In this document: positions 55,145 through 64,000 of the stretch, piece after piece
Numbering within the stretch: the stretch's first letter is position 1
Layout of the letters: every line of letters begins with the position of its first letter
Source of the DNA: Microbacterium pumilum
GTDB lineage: Bacteria > Actinomycetota > Actinomycetes > Actinomycetales > Microbacteriaceae
Assembly (NCBI RefSeq): GCF_039530225.1
Contig: NZ_BAAAOH010000001.1
Span: 1,240,001-1,304,000, forward strand
Length of the DNA stretch: 64,000 bases
Reading direction: 5' to 3'
The notes under the pieces: generated by a model
What the model saw: only the letters and a program-made list of their open reading frames with translations
What the model was told of the DNA's origin: nothing
Databases searched by the model: none
Made by a program: the position numbers and the translations under genes

Positions 55145-55171
55145 GAGTGTACTCGAAAATGAGCATACTCA
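55145..55171. promoter_or_regulatory. Paired palindromic TetR-type operators
   Basis: GAGTGTACTC (55145-55154) and TGAGCATACTCA (55160-55171) share the half-site GAGT/ACTC and lie 26-52 nt upstream of the oxidoreductase start codon, in an A/T-rich patch. They are a good match in form and place for the TetR regulator of this operon. Confidence 0.65.
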
Positions 55172-55405
55172 TAAATAGGTACGCCTCATTCGAGGTTGGA
55201 GGGAGGGTTGCCGTCGTTGTCAGTGAGGATCCGGAGCGGTCGGCCGCGAGTCTCGATGAGTGCAGCCCGACGTCTCGCGGCCACCTCCTGCCGGCACCCC
55301 GCAGATGGCAACGGCCTGCCGGCCCCGGCCGGCGCCGAGTGCCGGGACGGCATCGCGGACGAGCTCGCAGATGCCGTCAGACAGGTTCCGTTCGAGCTGG
55401 TTCGA
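55172..55405. other. Intergenic, no gene seen
   Basis: 234 bp between the oxidoreductase operon promoter and the end of the phosphoesterase gene. A GC-rich stretch GCCGGCCCCGGCCGGC-like (55318-55334) could fold as a terminator for the phosphoesterase gene. Confidence 0.35.
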
Positions 55406-56968
55406 TCAGCTCTCCTCGCTCGGTGCCTGAAGGAGTGGGAAGAGGTGACCGACCGTGGCACGCAGGGCCGCGAGTGCGTGGGCGCCGTCGAGTTGGTCGA
55501 CGTTGGGGATGTCTGGCGCCGTCGGGTCGAGATTGCGTGCGAGTGCGGCTCCTCCGCCGACGACGGCCTTCGCCAGCGGGGAGAGCGGCTTGTCGAGCGG
55601 AACCAGTGCTTCGTCGAACTCGGGCACTGGCTGGGGATGCACGTCGGGCCACTCTGCGGGTGGACGGGGTGTCTCCCGGGTCAGCAGTGGGGCCAGGTCG
55701 GGGGCGTCCGCGTCGCGTTGTGTCAGCGGGTCGCCGAGATCCCATCGTTCCCGCAGGGTTCGGATCACCGACGTGTGGTGATGCACGTCATTGACCACGG
55801 TGTGTTCATCGATCCACGGCGACACCGCAATGGCGGGAAGCCGAACGCCGAGCCTGTCGAATCTGAAGCCGTACTGGCCTGCGACGGTCGGGTCGGGAGG
55901 TGTGGCGGCGGGGGGCGGCACGTGGTCGTAGGTGCCGCCGTGCTCGTCGAACACGATCATGAACAGGGTGTTCCACCAGTTGGAGCCGCTTTCGGACGAC
56001 GAGGAGCGGATCGCCTCGTAGATCCGTGCCAGCAGAGCTTCTCCGCCGAGCAGGGAGGAGGGTGCGTCGAACTCGAGTCCGGGCATCAGCGCGTTGATGG
56101 GCGGGTGCATGTCGTTGTGGCTGTGCAGCAGGTTGGGCTCGATGAACGAGTACGTCGGCAGGTTGCCGTTCGCGGCATCCGCGTAGAACTGATCGGTGGT
56201 GACGAAGTTGGTCGCGAAGCGGTGCTTCAGGCGGGCACCGTGGATGAGTCCGGTGAAGGGCGCGATCGCGGGCGGGTCGACGTAGACGTTCCAGGTCTGG
56301 CCATGGGCCTCGAGCCGCTCGAAGATCGTCTCTCCGGTGTTGATGAAGGGGAAGTTCTTGTAAGGGGCGTTGACGACGAGCCCGGACGCGGTGGCCGCGT
56401 GGAAGAACGACCGGTTCGTGAATGTCTGCGAGGGCACTTCCGCGAACCAGTGATCGAAGGTCGCGAAGCCCCGGGCGATCGCCGAGAGCACTGGCATCTG
56501 CTCCGGGGTGTAGCCGCGCATGATCTGCGAGTACACGTCGTACGTCGGCTGGGCGCCGGTCTCGGCCGTGTACGCGCTGATGTAGTCGGCGACGAACCCG
56601 TCCATCGTGGGAGTGCCCGGATCGGCGGGGAGGTTGAATGGCGCCGTCATGTTCTCGGCGAGCACTCCGCGATTGCTTTGCGGGTCGATTCCGCCGAACA
56701 GCTGGGTGTTGACGTGCTGATACTCCTCACCGGGATCCGGGTTCGGGGTGTCCATGTTCTCGGCGATGCCGTACGCGACCGAGCGATGCTCCGCGCCGTG
56801 TTCCGCCCAGTCGGGGATCGGATTGCTGAGGTCCTTGCCGATGACGCCCTCGAACGACTCCACCTCTCCAGGTTCGTAGAGGCGGCCCAGCAGATTGTCG
56901 AAAGAACGGTTCTCGAACATCACCACGACGAGGTGGTCGAGCGCCTGGCTGCGATCGGGAGTGGACAT
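55406..56968 (-). CDS. Phosphoesterase-family protein (phospholipase C / acid phosphatase type)
   Basis: 520 residues. MFENRSFDNLLG at the N-terminus is the hallmark of the phosphoesterase (phospholipase C) family; metal and catalytic residues recur at FDHWFAEVPSQTF, FDEHGGTYDHV and VSPWIDEHTVV. Unlike most secreted phospholipases C it shows no Tat or Sec signal, so it is probably cytosolic or exported by other means. The substrate is unknown. Confidence 0.87.
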   Translation of the reverse strand: MSTPDRSQALDHLVVVMFENRSFDNLLGRLYEPGEVESFEGVIGKDLSNPIPDWAEHGAEHRSVAYGIAENMDTPNPDPGEEYQHVNTQLFGGIDPQSNRGVLAENMTAPFNLPADPGTPTMDGFVADYISAYTAETGAQPTYDVYSQIMRGYTPEQMPVLSAIARGFATFDHWFAEVPSQTFTNRSFFHAATASGLVVNAPYKNFPFINTGETIFERLEAHGQTWNVYVDPPAIAPFTGLIHGARLKHRFATNFVTTDQFYADAANGNLPTYSFIEPNLLHSHNDMHPPINALMPGLEFDAPSSLLGGEALLARIYEAIRSSSSESGSNWWNTLFMIVFDEHGGTYDHVPPPAATPPDPTVAGQYGFRFDRLGVRLPAIAVSPWIDEHTVVNDVHHHTSVIRTLRERWDLGDPLTQRDADAPDLAPLLTRETPRPPAEWPDVHPQPVPEFDEALVPLDKPLSPLAKAVVGGGAALARNLDPTAPDIPNVDQLDGAHALAALRATVGHLFPLLQAPSEES

Positions 56969-57034
56969 GCGCTACCTACCTCACAGATTCAGTGGAAAGG
57001 CGCGGATCCGTTCCGCGCCGACGATGCGTCGCCG

Positions 57035-57859
57035 TCAGGCCTGGCCGGGCTTCCGGATTTCGGTGTACAGGGCACCTTGCGCCGCACCCGAGCCGGCGCG
57101 CCCGCCCCCTGGGCCGCGCAGCAGGAACGCCACGCCCACGGCGATGAGCGCGCCCAGCAGAGGCCCCGCGATGTAGATCCAGTAGGCCGTGAAATCCCAG
57201 GCGACGAGGTCGGGTCCGAAGGTGCGGGCGGGGTTCATCGAGGCACCCGAGATCGGGCTGCCCCACAATCCTGCGAGGGCGATGTAGGTGCCGACGCCGA
57301 CGGCGCCGATGATGCCGATGTTCTGCGCCCCGGACGCGGTGCCGAGGATCACGCTCACGAGCCTGAAGGTGAGGACAGTCTCCATCGTCAACGCGGACCA
57401 GTCCGACCAGCCCTCCGCAGGGTAGTTGGACCCTCAAGACGAAGACACCCCGATGACCAGTGTCAGGAACCAGGCGGCGAGTGCGGCGCCTGCCAGCTGC
57501 ACCACGATGTAGCCCGGCACACGGCGCCACGGGAAGTCACCCCGCAGTGAGAACGCCAGCGTGACGGCGGGGTTCAGGTGGGCGCCAGAGATCTTCCCCA
57601 TGAACAGGATGATGGCCAGCACCATCAGCGCGGGTGCGACCACCGCGGCGCCGCGGTCGATCGTGTCGGGGAACGCCTGCCCCATCATGCCGCCGCCGGC
57701 CGCGACAAGGACGAGGAAGAACGTCCCGAGGAACTCCGAAACGAGCCTCCGCCACTCCTGCTTCCGGTCCTGGAAGTTCGACGCCGGCTCGACCACTTCC
57801 ATTTCAAACCAGCGATCGAACCGCCCCCGACTGGCCGCCTGCGGACTCTGCACGTCCAT
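57035..57859 (-). pseudogene. MIP-family aquaporin/glycerol channel interrupted by one in-frame TGA
   Basis: The gene reads as one 275-codon frame with a single stop, TGA at 57436-57434. The first 141 residues contain FLGTFFLVLVAAGGGMMGQ and the first NPA box HLNPAVT. After the stop the same frame continues GSNYPAEGWSDW, then METVLTFRLVSVILG, the second box SMNPARTFGPD and a normal C-terminus. Codon bias is intact on both sides, so the mutation is recent, or the stop is read through or is a sequence error. A truncated product would lose three of six helices and be inactive. Confidence 0.85.
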
Positions 57860-58177
57860 CACCGTCACCCCTCGAAGAGAGGCGTCAAGGCGCCCGCTGC
57901 CGGCGAGTGCTCGTCGCCTGATGCCCGTGAGCATAAACCCGGTGCCCCTCGTGGACAATGGCCCTGCGCGCGGCTCTCGCAGGCGCTTCGCTCGAGGCCT
58001 CGGCACGCCGCAGGGCGTGGACGGGAGGTTCGCCCATCGCGACCCTGCCGTGCCCCTCGTCGACCAATCGCTCGGCGCTGGGTGGCAGATGCGGGGTGTG
58101 CACCTGTCTACTCGCGACGCCTTCGCCCACGCGACTTGGCCTGGTCGCCGGTCGAACCGTGACCGGTTTCGGGTTGA
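57860..58177. other. Intergenic, 318 bp, no gene seen
   Basis: Between the aquaporin start and the tetR stop. GAGGGG just upstream of the aquaporin start is a ribosome-binding site. Open frames here are short and lack recognisable domains. Confidence 0.4.
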
Positions 58178-58876
58178 TCAGGCTTCGGCCTCCGCCGCCA
58201 GCGCACGTTCGAGGCCGTCGAGCAGCAGGTCGAGGCCGAAGTCGAACTCGTGGCTGAAGTTATAGCCCGGTCGGAGGACGTGCTTCGCGGTCAACTCGGC
58301 GAGGTAGGGGTAGTCGGCCATCGCCAGTTGGGCGAGCATGATCTGGGCCATCGCCGCTGTCTCCTCTTCTGTGGTGAAGGGGAGCGTCTTCTCCTGCATC
58401 GCGAAGCCGTAGATATAGCTGTCCAGTGCCGCGAATGCGTGTGCCGTCAAGGGAAGCGAGAAGCCGGCGTTGCGGAGCGTACCCAGAACGCGGTCGTGGT
58501 GTCGCAGGGTGGCCGGACCCGGGTTGGTGCCGGAGTCCTTCAGTGACGTAGCCCACGAATGGCGGGTGAGCATGTCGCGGAAGGACTCGGACCGCTTGTG
58601 CAGGGCCGTGCGCCAGTCGTCGCTGTGCGACGGCAGCTCGATTTCGGCGAACACGGCATCCACCATCCCGTTGAGGAGGTCCTCCTTGTTCGCGATGTGG
58701 GTGTAGACCGACATCGCCTCGATCCCGAGGGCCTCCCCGAGGCGGCGCATGGTCAGCGCGTCCAGCCCGTCTTCGTCCGCGATGTCGATCGCAGCCTCGA
58801 GCACTCGATCGCGGCTCAGCTGCGTTCTGCGCCCCGCGGGCTGGCGCCCCGTTCTTCGTTCTCTTCCAGCAGGCAT
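58178..58876 (-). CDS. TetR-family regulator with TetR_C-type ligand domain
   Basis: 232 residues from ATG 58876. The helix-turn-helix reads [24 protein letters not shown] and [16 protein letters not shown], resembling class TetR(A-H)-type repressors; the C-terminal domain ([28 protein letters not shown]) fits TetR_C. It is divergent from the DUF4386 gene, with an operator-rich 65-bp gap between them, so it almost certainly represses both. Confidence 0.92.
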   Translation of the reverse strand: MPAGRERRTGRQPAGRRTQLSRDRVLEAAIDIADEDGLDALTMRRLGEALGIEAMSVYTHIANKEDLLNGMVDAVFAEIELPSHSDDWRTALHKRSESFRDMLTRHSWATSLKDSGTNPGPATLRHHDRVLGTLRNAGFSLPLTAHAFAALDSYIYGFAMQEKTLPFTTEEETAAMAQIMLAQLAMADYPYLAELTAKHVLRPGYNFSHEFDFGLDLLLDGLERALAAEAEA

Positions 58877-58877
58877 G

Positions 58878-58934
58878 TTGACAACCTTACCTTGTAGCGG
58901 TACTTTCCTTACAACATAAGCATACAACGTAAGG
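58878..58934 (+). promoter_or_regulatory. Divergent promoter and TetR operator
   Basis: On the plus strand TTGACA (58878-58883), a 17-bp spacer and TACTTT (58901-58906) make a sigma-70 type promoter for the DUF4386 gene. CTTACAACATAAG (58908-58920) and outer arms CCTTAC/GTAAGG (58907-58934) form overlapping palindromes over the expected start site. Confidence 0.65.
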
Positions 58935-58941
58935 AAATATC

Positions 58942-59640
58942 ATGACGCGCACGATGCTCGATCACACCCAGTCCCCCTCCGAGACGTCGCCACTGAACTT
59001 CCGCAAGTGGTCGCAACGCACCGCAAGCCTGGTCGCCGGGTCCAGCCTGGCGGGAATGGCGGTGGTGATGTCTATCGGATGGTTCGGCCTCATCGTCCCG
59101 CTGATCGACCACAACGACGCCGATGCCACCGCCGCGGCGATCACCGCAGCACCCCTGATGTTCCTGGGCGGAGTTTCGGCCGTAGGGATCGTCATCCTGC
59201 TGGACTTCGTCGTCTGCGCGGCGTGGTACGCGCTGTTCAAGCCGGTGAACCAGACCCTGTCGGCGATTGCAGCGTGGGTGCGAGTGGTCTACACGGTGCT
59301 GTTCGCGGTCGCCGCTGCACAGCTGGTCAACGCGTTCACGATGCTCGAAGATCCGGCACAGGCCCTCGCCGCGGTCGAGGCCTACAACGCGATCTGGGTG
59401 GTCAGCCTCGGACTGTTCGGCATCCACCTGCTGCTGATCGCCTACCTGATCCTTCGCGCCGACTTCATCGCTTCCGTCTTCGGTGTCCTTCTGGCCATCG
59501 CCGGCCTCTGCTACATCGTCGACGCGATCGGCGTGCTGTTCGGCCTGGAACTGCCCATCCTGTTCGGCTCGTTCGGATTCGTCGGCGAAGTCGCCATCAT
59601 CTTCTGGCTGTTCATCAAGGGACGCACCCTCACCCGCTGA
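58942..59640 (+). CDS. DUF4386-family membrane protein
   Basis: 232 residues, about six membrane helices, with family segments VVYTVLFAVAAAQLVNAF, YNAIWVVSLGLFGIHLLLI and LPILFGSFGFVGE. AAGGAA (58931) lies 6 nt before the ATG. The function of the family is unknown. Tight control by the divergent TetR protein suggests it responds to a small molecule. Confidence 0.88.
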   Translation: MTRTMLDHTQSPSETSPLNFRKWSQRTASLVAGSSLAGMAVVMSIGWFGLIVPLIDHNDADATAAAITAAPLMFLGGVSAVGIVILLDFVVCAAWYALFKPVNQTLSAIAAWVRVVYTVLFAVAAAQLVNAFTMLEDPAQALAAVEAYNAIWVVSLGLFGIHLLLIAYLILRADFIASVFGVLLAIAGLCYIVDAIGVLFGLELPILFGSFGFVGEVAIIFWLFIKGRTLTR

Positions 59641-59793
59641 GGCGGTTCGCAGATGCCGTGGTTCGACGCCACGGCATACCTACCGTCTCGAGGCCAACCT
59701 AGCGCTGCCTCACGTCGACGTCCGCTCGGAGCAGGTCTCCCGCCACTGCTCAGGTCGAGACCGCTGCGACCCACACCGCCGTAGACTACGCGC

Positions 59794-62097
59794 ATGGGTG
59801 GCAGGGCCAAGCCCCGGGGTAACCTGCCGGCGGAGTTCAGCAGCTTCGTGGGCAGGCGCCTGCAGATCCAGCAGATCAAGACCCACCTGGCCGCCTCGCG
59901 TCTGGTGACCCTCACAGGGCCGGGCGGTGTCGGCAAGACGCGCCTGGCGTTGCGGACTGCTGCGGACCTCGAGCGCGGTGTCGCGGACGGCGTCTGGTTC
60001 GTGGAGCTCGGGGGCCTGACGGACGCACGTCTCGTCCCGAAAGCGGTGATGACCTCGGTTGGTCTCCGCGACGAATCGGGACTGTGGCCGCTCTCTCGGC
60101 TCATCGACCACATCTCGGCGAAGCGACTCCTGCTCGTGCTGGACAACTGCGAGCACCTGCAGGACGCCTGCGCCGTGCTGACCGATTCGCTGCTGCGGGA
60201 GGCGCCGGAGCTGCGAGTCCTCGCGACGAGCAGACAACCCCTGGGTGTAACCGGCGAACAAGTCGTCCACATCGATCCGCTGACTGTGCCCGCAGGTGGG
60301 GCGCCGTTCGTGCTCGCGCGGACGGCCCAGGCCGAGGCCGTCGCCCTGCTTGTGGCGCGGGCGAACGAGGCGGGCGCGGACCTCGTCCTGACCGACGCCA
60401 ACGTGGGCGACGCCGTCGAGCTCGTCAGGCGCCTGGACGGCATCCCGCTGGCTATAGAGCTCGCGGCTGTGCGGTTGCGAACGCTCAGTCCAGGGCAACT
60501 GGTCGAGCGGCTGAACGACAGATTTCACCTGCTCACCGGCGGCAGTAAAGCAGCGCCGGCGCGGCATCAGACCCTTGAGGCAACGATCTCCTGGAGCCAC
60601 GATCTCCTGGATCCCGAAGAGAGGACGGTGTTGCGTCGTCTGGCTGTCTTCCCCGCGTCGTTCACGTTGGGGGCGGCCGAGCGGGTCTGTGGCGGCGAGC
60701 CCGTGGCCCCGGACGTATTGGGTGCACTCGGCGCGCTCGTTGACCGGTCATTCGTGAATGTTGAGCGCGCCGGAGGCGATGCCCGCTACCGCCTGCACGA
60801 GACGACTCGCGAGTTCGCTCTCATCCGACTTCGCGAGGCGGGGGAGGAGGCCGTGGTGCGGCGCACGCAGCTGTCCTTCTTCGCAGAGATGTGCCGTGGT
60901 GCCGACTCCGATGGTCGCGACGCGGACGACGAGACGACGCTGGCGAATCTCGAAGCGCTGGAGGTGGAAGCGGACAACATCCGCGCAGCACTCCGGTATT
61001 GCCTGGCAGACCCCGGCAGCGTGCAGACCGGGTTGGAAATGGCCGCAGGGCTGGGGCGGTTCTGGACGAGTCGGGCGCTGAGCGAGGGCGTCCAGTGGAT
61101 CGAGGCGCTGCTGGAGCGCGACGGCGGCGAAACGAGTGCGCGTGCTCGCGCGCTGTTCGTCCGAAGCTACCTGGCAGCGGCGCAGGGCGACCCGACCGCA
61201 GGACTTCAGGCATCCGCCGACGCCGCCCAACTGACGCGCGGTGCCGACGACGTGCTGCGCGTGCGGATTCTCGCGACCCGCGCCGCGTTGCACGTCCTGG
61301 ACGGCGACATTTCCGAGGCTCGACGCTGGTCGGATGAAGCATCCACCCTCGCGAACATTCTCGACGACGACATCGCCCACGCGGCCGCCGCGCAGGCCGA
61401 GGCACTGATCGCTTCGCTGGATGGGGACTTCGTGCGCATGCGAGACGTCGGACTCGCCGCGGCCGAGCGCTGCCGACGTGCCCACGAAATCTACATGCTC
61501 AGCACGCACCTGACGAGCGCCGGAGTGGGTTCCATGATGCTCGGTGATCACAGCGCGGCGGAATCATCCCTGGTCGGCGCGCTGCATGCCACACTCGCCA
61601 TCGACGACCGTCCTGGCCTCGTGATGCGTTTGCAGGCGTTGGCGGCGAACGCCGCGATGGCTCGCCACGCAGAACACTCCGCCAGGCTTCTAGGCGCCGC
61701 CGACATGCTGCGCACCGAAGGCGGGTACGACGTCAGCCCATTCATCCGGCCGCTGGTGGAACAAGCCGCGACCCGCGCGGCTACCCGCCTCGGCCGGGAG
61801 CGGTACGAACGAGAACGCAACGTGGGCGCGCACCTCGACCGCGACGCCGCCATACGGCTCGCACTGGGAACCGACCTCGCGCACAACCCCGAGCCGGCTC
61901 CCGCCGGCCCGAACCCGCTGAGCAAGCGCGAGCGGCAGGTCGCCGAGCTGGCCGCAGCCGGGTTGAGCAACAAGGAGATCGCGACCCGCCTGTTCGTCTC
62001 CGAGCGAACGGTGGAGACGCACATGTACAACATTCTGAACAAGCTGGGGCTGAACTCGAGAACCAAGATCGCCGACTGGGTCCTCCCCACCGGCTAG
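59794..62097 (+). CDS. LuxR-type regulator with STAND/NB-ARC-like ATPase
   Basis: 767 residues. FVGRR leads into Walker A GPGGVGKT (42-49) and Walker B LLLVLDNCEHL (about 112-122); LATSRQPLGV and GIPLAIELAA are standard for this ATPase class. A helical middle region follows. The C-terminus is a LuxR helix-turn-helix: LSKRERQVAELAAAGLSN, then SERTVETHMYNILNKLG. Target genes are unknown; the two downstream oxidoreductases are candidates. Confidence 0.92.
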   Translation: MGGRAKPRGNLPAEFSSFVGRRLQIQQIKTHLAASRLVTLTGPGGVGKTRLALRTAADLERGVADGVWFVELGGLTDARLVPKAVMTSVGLRDESGLWPLSRLIDHISAKRLLLVLDNCEHLQDACAVLTDSLLREAPELRVLATSRQPLGVTGEQVVHIDPLTVPAGGAPFVLARTAQAEAVALLVARANEAGADLVLTDANVGDAVELVRRLDGIPLAIELAAVRLRTLSPGQLVERLNDRFHLLTGGSKAAPARHQTLEATISWSHDLLDPEERTVLRRLAVFPASFTLGAAERVCGGEPVAPDVLGALGALVDRSFVNVERAGGDARYRLHETTREFALIRLREAGEEAVVRRTQLSFFAEMCRGADSDGRDADDETTLANLEALEVEADNIRAALRYCLADPGSVQTGLEMAAGLGRFWTSRALSEGVQWIEALLERDGGETSARARALFVRSYLAAAQGDPTAGLQASADAAQLTRGADDVLRVRILATRAALHVLDGDISEARRWSDEASTLANILDDDIAHAAAAQAEALIASLDGDFVRMRDVGLAAAERCRRAHEIYMLSTHLTSAGVGSMMLGDHSAAESSLVGALHATLAIDDRPGLVMRLQALAANAAMARHAEHSARLLGAADMLRTEGGYDVSPFIRPLVEQAATRAATRLGRERYERERNVGAHLDRDAAIRLALGTDLAHNPEPAPAGPNPLSKRERQVAELAAAGLSNKEIATRLFVSERTVETHMYNILNKLGLNSRTKIADWVLPTG

Positions 62098-62157
62098 TTC
62101 GACGGTGGAACCTCGGCGGTCACGAGTCGTATGGCTCGCGCGCCCCCTGGGCAGCCG

Positions 62158-62184
62158 CCGCCCGCGCACGTGCGGCGGGCTTCT
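62158..62184 (+). terminator. Hairpin after LuxR-type regulator gene
   Basis: GCCCGCGCAC and GTGCGGCGGGC pair with one bulged base, followed by TTCT, 61 nt after the stop. Confidence 0.4.
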
Positions 62185-62277
62185 CAGTACCGGCTACGTG
62201 CTGCCCCGGAGTCGAGACGCGGCGCAGACCGAGCAGAGTTCAAGTAACCCACCACGTTCAGGATTCGAGGCAACACC

Positions 62278-63366
62278 ATGACTACTTCAACTCTCCTCAC
62301 CACACCGGCCGCCGACTCGAGGCCGGTAAGAGGATCATCGGACGGGCTTGCGACCGAGAAGGTCGTCCCCACGACGATGCGGGCCATCATCCAGGGCGCA
62401 TACGGCCCCGCGGGCGACGTGCTCAGTCTGCAGGAGGTCCCCGTGCCGGTCCCCGGGGTCGGCGAGGTTGTGGTTCGGGTCCACGCCGCATCGATCCACG
62501 TGGGCGACCTGGTCACCATCGAGGGCGAGCCGATCATCGCCCGCTTCGCCTTCGGGCTTCGCAAGCCGCGCAACCCGGTGCCCGGGACCGACATCGCCGG
62601 AACCGTCGTCGCGGTCGGAGACACCGTCACCCAAGTGCGGATCGGCGACGAGGTGTTCGGCTGGTGCACGGGCGCGTTCGCGGAGTACGCCTGCGCCGCG
62701 GAGGATCACTTCCTGCCCAAGCCCGCAAACCTCACCTTCGAGCAAGCTGCGGCCGTGGGTGTATCCGCCACGACGGCCCTCCAACTCCTGCGCGACCGCG
62801 CGGTCTTCGGGGCGGAAGTGCTGATCAATGGAGCATCCGGCGGCCTGGGGTCCTACGCCGTCCAGATCGCCGCAGCCTTCGGTGCCGAGGTGACCGGTGT
62901 GTGCGGTCCCGGCAATGTCGAAACCGTGCGGTCGCTGGGCGCCCGCCACGTGATCGATTACACCAGGGAGGACTTCACCCTGGGGGGACAGCGTTACGAC
63001 TTCATTCTCGACAATGTCGCGAACCACTCGCTGGCACGGACACGAGGCGTGCTCACCGAGCGGGGCGTGCTGCAGTCCAACAACGGAACGTCCGGCGGCC
63101 GCTGGTTCGGCACCCTCGGAACGGTGATCAAGACGGCTGCGGTGTCGAAGTTCACGCGCCGGCAGGCCCCGCCCTCCATCAAGTTCACGAACCGGCAGGA
63201 CCTGCTCGTCTTGAAGGATCTCATCGAGGACGGCAGGGTGATACCGCTCGTCGATCGGACCTACCCGCTGTCGCAGGCCGCCGATGCGCTCGGACACGTG
63301 CGGAACGGTCACGCCCGAGGCACGGTCGTCCTGACGATCGCGGCGCCGCTGGAAGTGAGGAGCTGA
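62278..63366 (+). CDS. NAD(P)-dependent alcohol dehydrogenase, zinc-less MDR type
   Basis: 362 residues. Family sequence begins at MRAIIQGAYGPAGDVL (ATG 62377); the ATG at 62278 adds 33 residues but has GAGG at a proper distance, so I keep it with reservation. PGTDIAGTVVAVG and NGASGGLGSYAVQIAAAFG are the substrate and NADPH-binding motifs. It ends 2 nt before the SDR gene, so the two are probably co-transcribed. Confidence 0.85.
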   Translation: MTTSTLLTTPAADSRPVRGSSDGLATEKVVPTTMRAIIQGAYGPAGDVLSLQEVPVPVPGVGEVVVRVHAASIHVGDLVTIEGEPIIARFAFGLRKPRNPVPGTDIAGTVVAVGDTVTQVRIGDEVFGWCTGAFAEYACAAEDHFLPKPANLTFEQAAAVGVSATTALQLLRDRAVFGAEVLINGASGGLGSYAVQIAAAFGAEVTGVCGPGNVETVRSLGARHVIDYTREDFTLGGQRYDFILDNVANHSLARTRGVLTERGVLQSNNGTSGGRWFGTLGTVIKTAAVSKFTRRQAPPSIKFTNRQDLLVLKDLIEDGRVIPLVDRTYPLSQAADALGHVRNGHARGTVVLTIAAPLEVRS

Positions 63367-63368
63367 TC

Positions 63369-64000
63369 GTGAGCGATCCGACGCACGCAGTACGGACGCC
63401 CGTGCCGGCGTGGCGGACGCAGGTCCATGCGCGACCCCGACGCCGGGAGATTCCCGCGTCGGGGTGGACTGTCGACCTGATGCCTTCGCTGGTCGGCAAG
63501 ACCGTCATCGTCACGGGCGCCAACAGTGGCATCGGATTGGAAACGGCGCGGGTCTTCGCCGCCAAGGGAGCCCACGTCGTCTTCGCTGTGCGCGATGAGA
63601 CAAGGGGCCGGGATGCGGCGGCCGGTGTGTCCGGCTCGACCGAGGTCCGCCGTCTCGACCTCGCCGACCTGCAGTCGGTGCGGGCGTTCGCAGATGCGTG
63701 GACGGACGACATCCACATTCTCGTCAACAACGCCGGGGTGATGGTTCCTCCGCTGGGTCGCACAGCGGACGGGTTCGAGCTGCAGTTCGGCATCAATCAC
63801 CTCGGTCATTTCGCGCTCACCAATCTGCTGCTGCCCCACGTTTCGGGACGTGTCGTCACCGTCGCCAGCAGTGCCCACCGTTCCGCCACGATGGACTTCG
63901 ACGACCTCAACTGGCTCACGCGGCGGTATGGCACGGGGTCGGGCGGGTACGAGCAATCCAAACTCGCAAACCTGCTGTTCACCCTGGAGCTGCAACGCCG
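63369..64000 (+). CDS. Short-chain dehydrogenase/reductase (partial, runs off right edge)
   Basis: The first 210 codons are visible. TGANSGIGLE is the nucleotide-binding motif, NNAGVM the structural strand, VASSAH holds the catalytic Ser and YEQSK the Tyr-x3-Lys. The sequence resembles retinol-dehydrogenase-like SDRs of about 300 residues. GTG 63369 gives a Pro/Arg-rich 37-residue leader; ATG 63480 (MPSLVGKTVIV) is a reasonable alternative start. Confidence 0.87.
   Translation, partial: MSDPTHAVRTPVPAWRTQVHARPRRREIPASGWTVDLMPSLVGKTVIVTGANSGIGLETARVFAAKGAHVVFAVRDETRGRDAAAGVSGSTEVRRLDLADLQSVRAFADAWTDDIHILVNNAGVMVPPLGRTADGFELQFGINHLGHFALTNLLLPHVSGRVVTVASSAHRSATMDFDDLNWLTRRYGTGSGGYEQSKLANLLFTLELQR

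Noticed and set aside
55196..57550. 784-codon plus-strand frame across the phosphoesterase and aquaporin genes
   Set aside because: Antisense shadow; low-complexity Val/Gly/Arg composition with no recognisable motif.
1..64000. CRISPR arrays, rRNA genes, intact insertion sequences, prophage
   Set aside because: No regularly spaced repeats, conserved rRNA segments, transposase motifs or phage structural genes were seen. The only tandem array is the 45-bp coding repeat at 24824.

Overview
This 64 kb window is high-GC DNA from an actinobacterium. Dense coding with strong G/C third positions, many 4-bp ATGA/GTGA gene overlaps, GTG starts, an L_180-class NAD-glutamate dehydrogenase, a crtYe/crtYf lycopene cyclase pair, a SARP-type regulator and an LPxTG-type surface protein all point to Microbacteriaceae, most likely Microbacterium or a close relative. 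No rRNA, complete tRNA, CRISPR array, intact insertion sequence or prophage is visible. Two families could not be named: the 44749-45387 pair and the 13166-13960 lipoprotein.

Layout, left to right. (1) 1-2714: copper module csoR-copZ-copA on the minus strand (copA runs off the left edge) with a CsoR-type operator. (2) 2900-8640: small SHOCT remnant, CPBP protease, PhzF-like isomerase, SnoaL-like protein, and a large SARP/AAA regulator. (3) 8706-12520: an ABC-2 exporter pair, a zone of gene decay (broken EamA transporter, headless LacI regulator) and a ZIP metal transporter behind a DtxR-like box. (4) 12667-18997: SRPBCC protein, lipoprotein and the very large NAD-glutamate dehydrogenase.

(5) 19066-29759 is the most interesting part, an envelope-remodelling neighbourhood. 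It holds an operon of GT-C glycosyltransferase, polyprenol-phosphate glycosyltransferase and GtrA flippase, then uppP, a two-component system with almost no extracellular sensor, a tiny exported acidic repeat protein, a PAP2 phosphatase, a FetB-like permease, a COG4705-like four-repeat membrane protein and a second two-component system. A 16-bp palindromic motif, CTGA-N8-TCAG, occurs exactly five times (plus one 7/8 match) in the intergenic DNA here. It sits about 55-115 nt upstream of nearly every one of these transcription units and looks like the operator of a previously unrecognised local regulon.

(6) 29854-34018: a sortase-type surface protein (VWA plus seven DUF11-like repeats, LPPTG tail) whose signal peptide and body lie in different frames. 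(7) 34184-36353: SnoaL-like protein, methyltransferase and an empty stretch. (8) 36354-44479: a LacI-controlled sugar-acid operon whose enzymes form a complete route from L-gulonate through D-fructuronate, D-mannonate, KDG and KDPG to pyruvate and glyceraldehyde-3-phosphate. (9) 44749-46107: two unknown small genes and crtYf/crtYe without other carotenoid genes. (10) 46564-50653: secreted GH5 glycosidase, its likely LacI regulator with palindromic operators, and a diguanylate cyclase. (11) 50795-64000: LtrA, a DUF7455-like small protein, a TetR/hydrolase/oxidoreductase operon with palindromic operators, a phosphoesterase, an aquaporin broken by one in-frame TGA, a divergent TetR/DUF4386 pair, a LuxR-type ATPase regulator, a zinc-less alcohol dehydrogenase and an SDR cut by the right edge.
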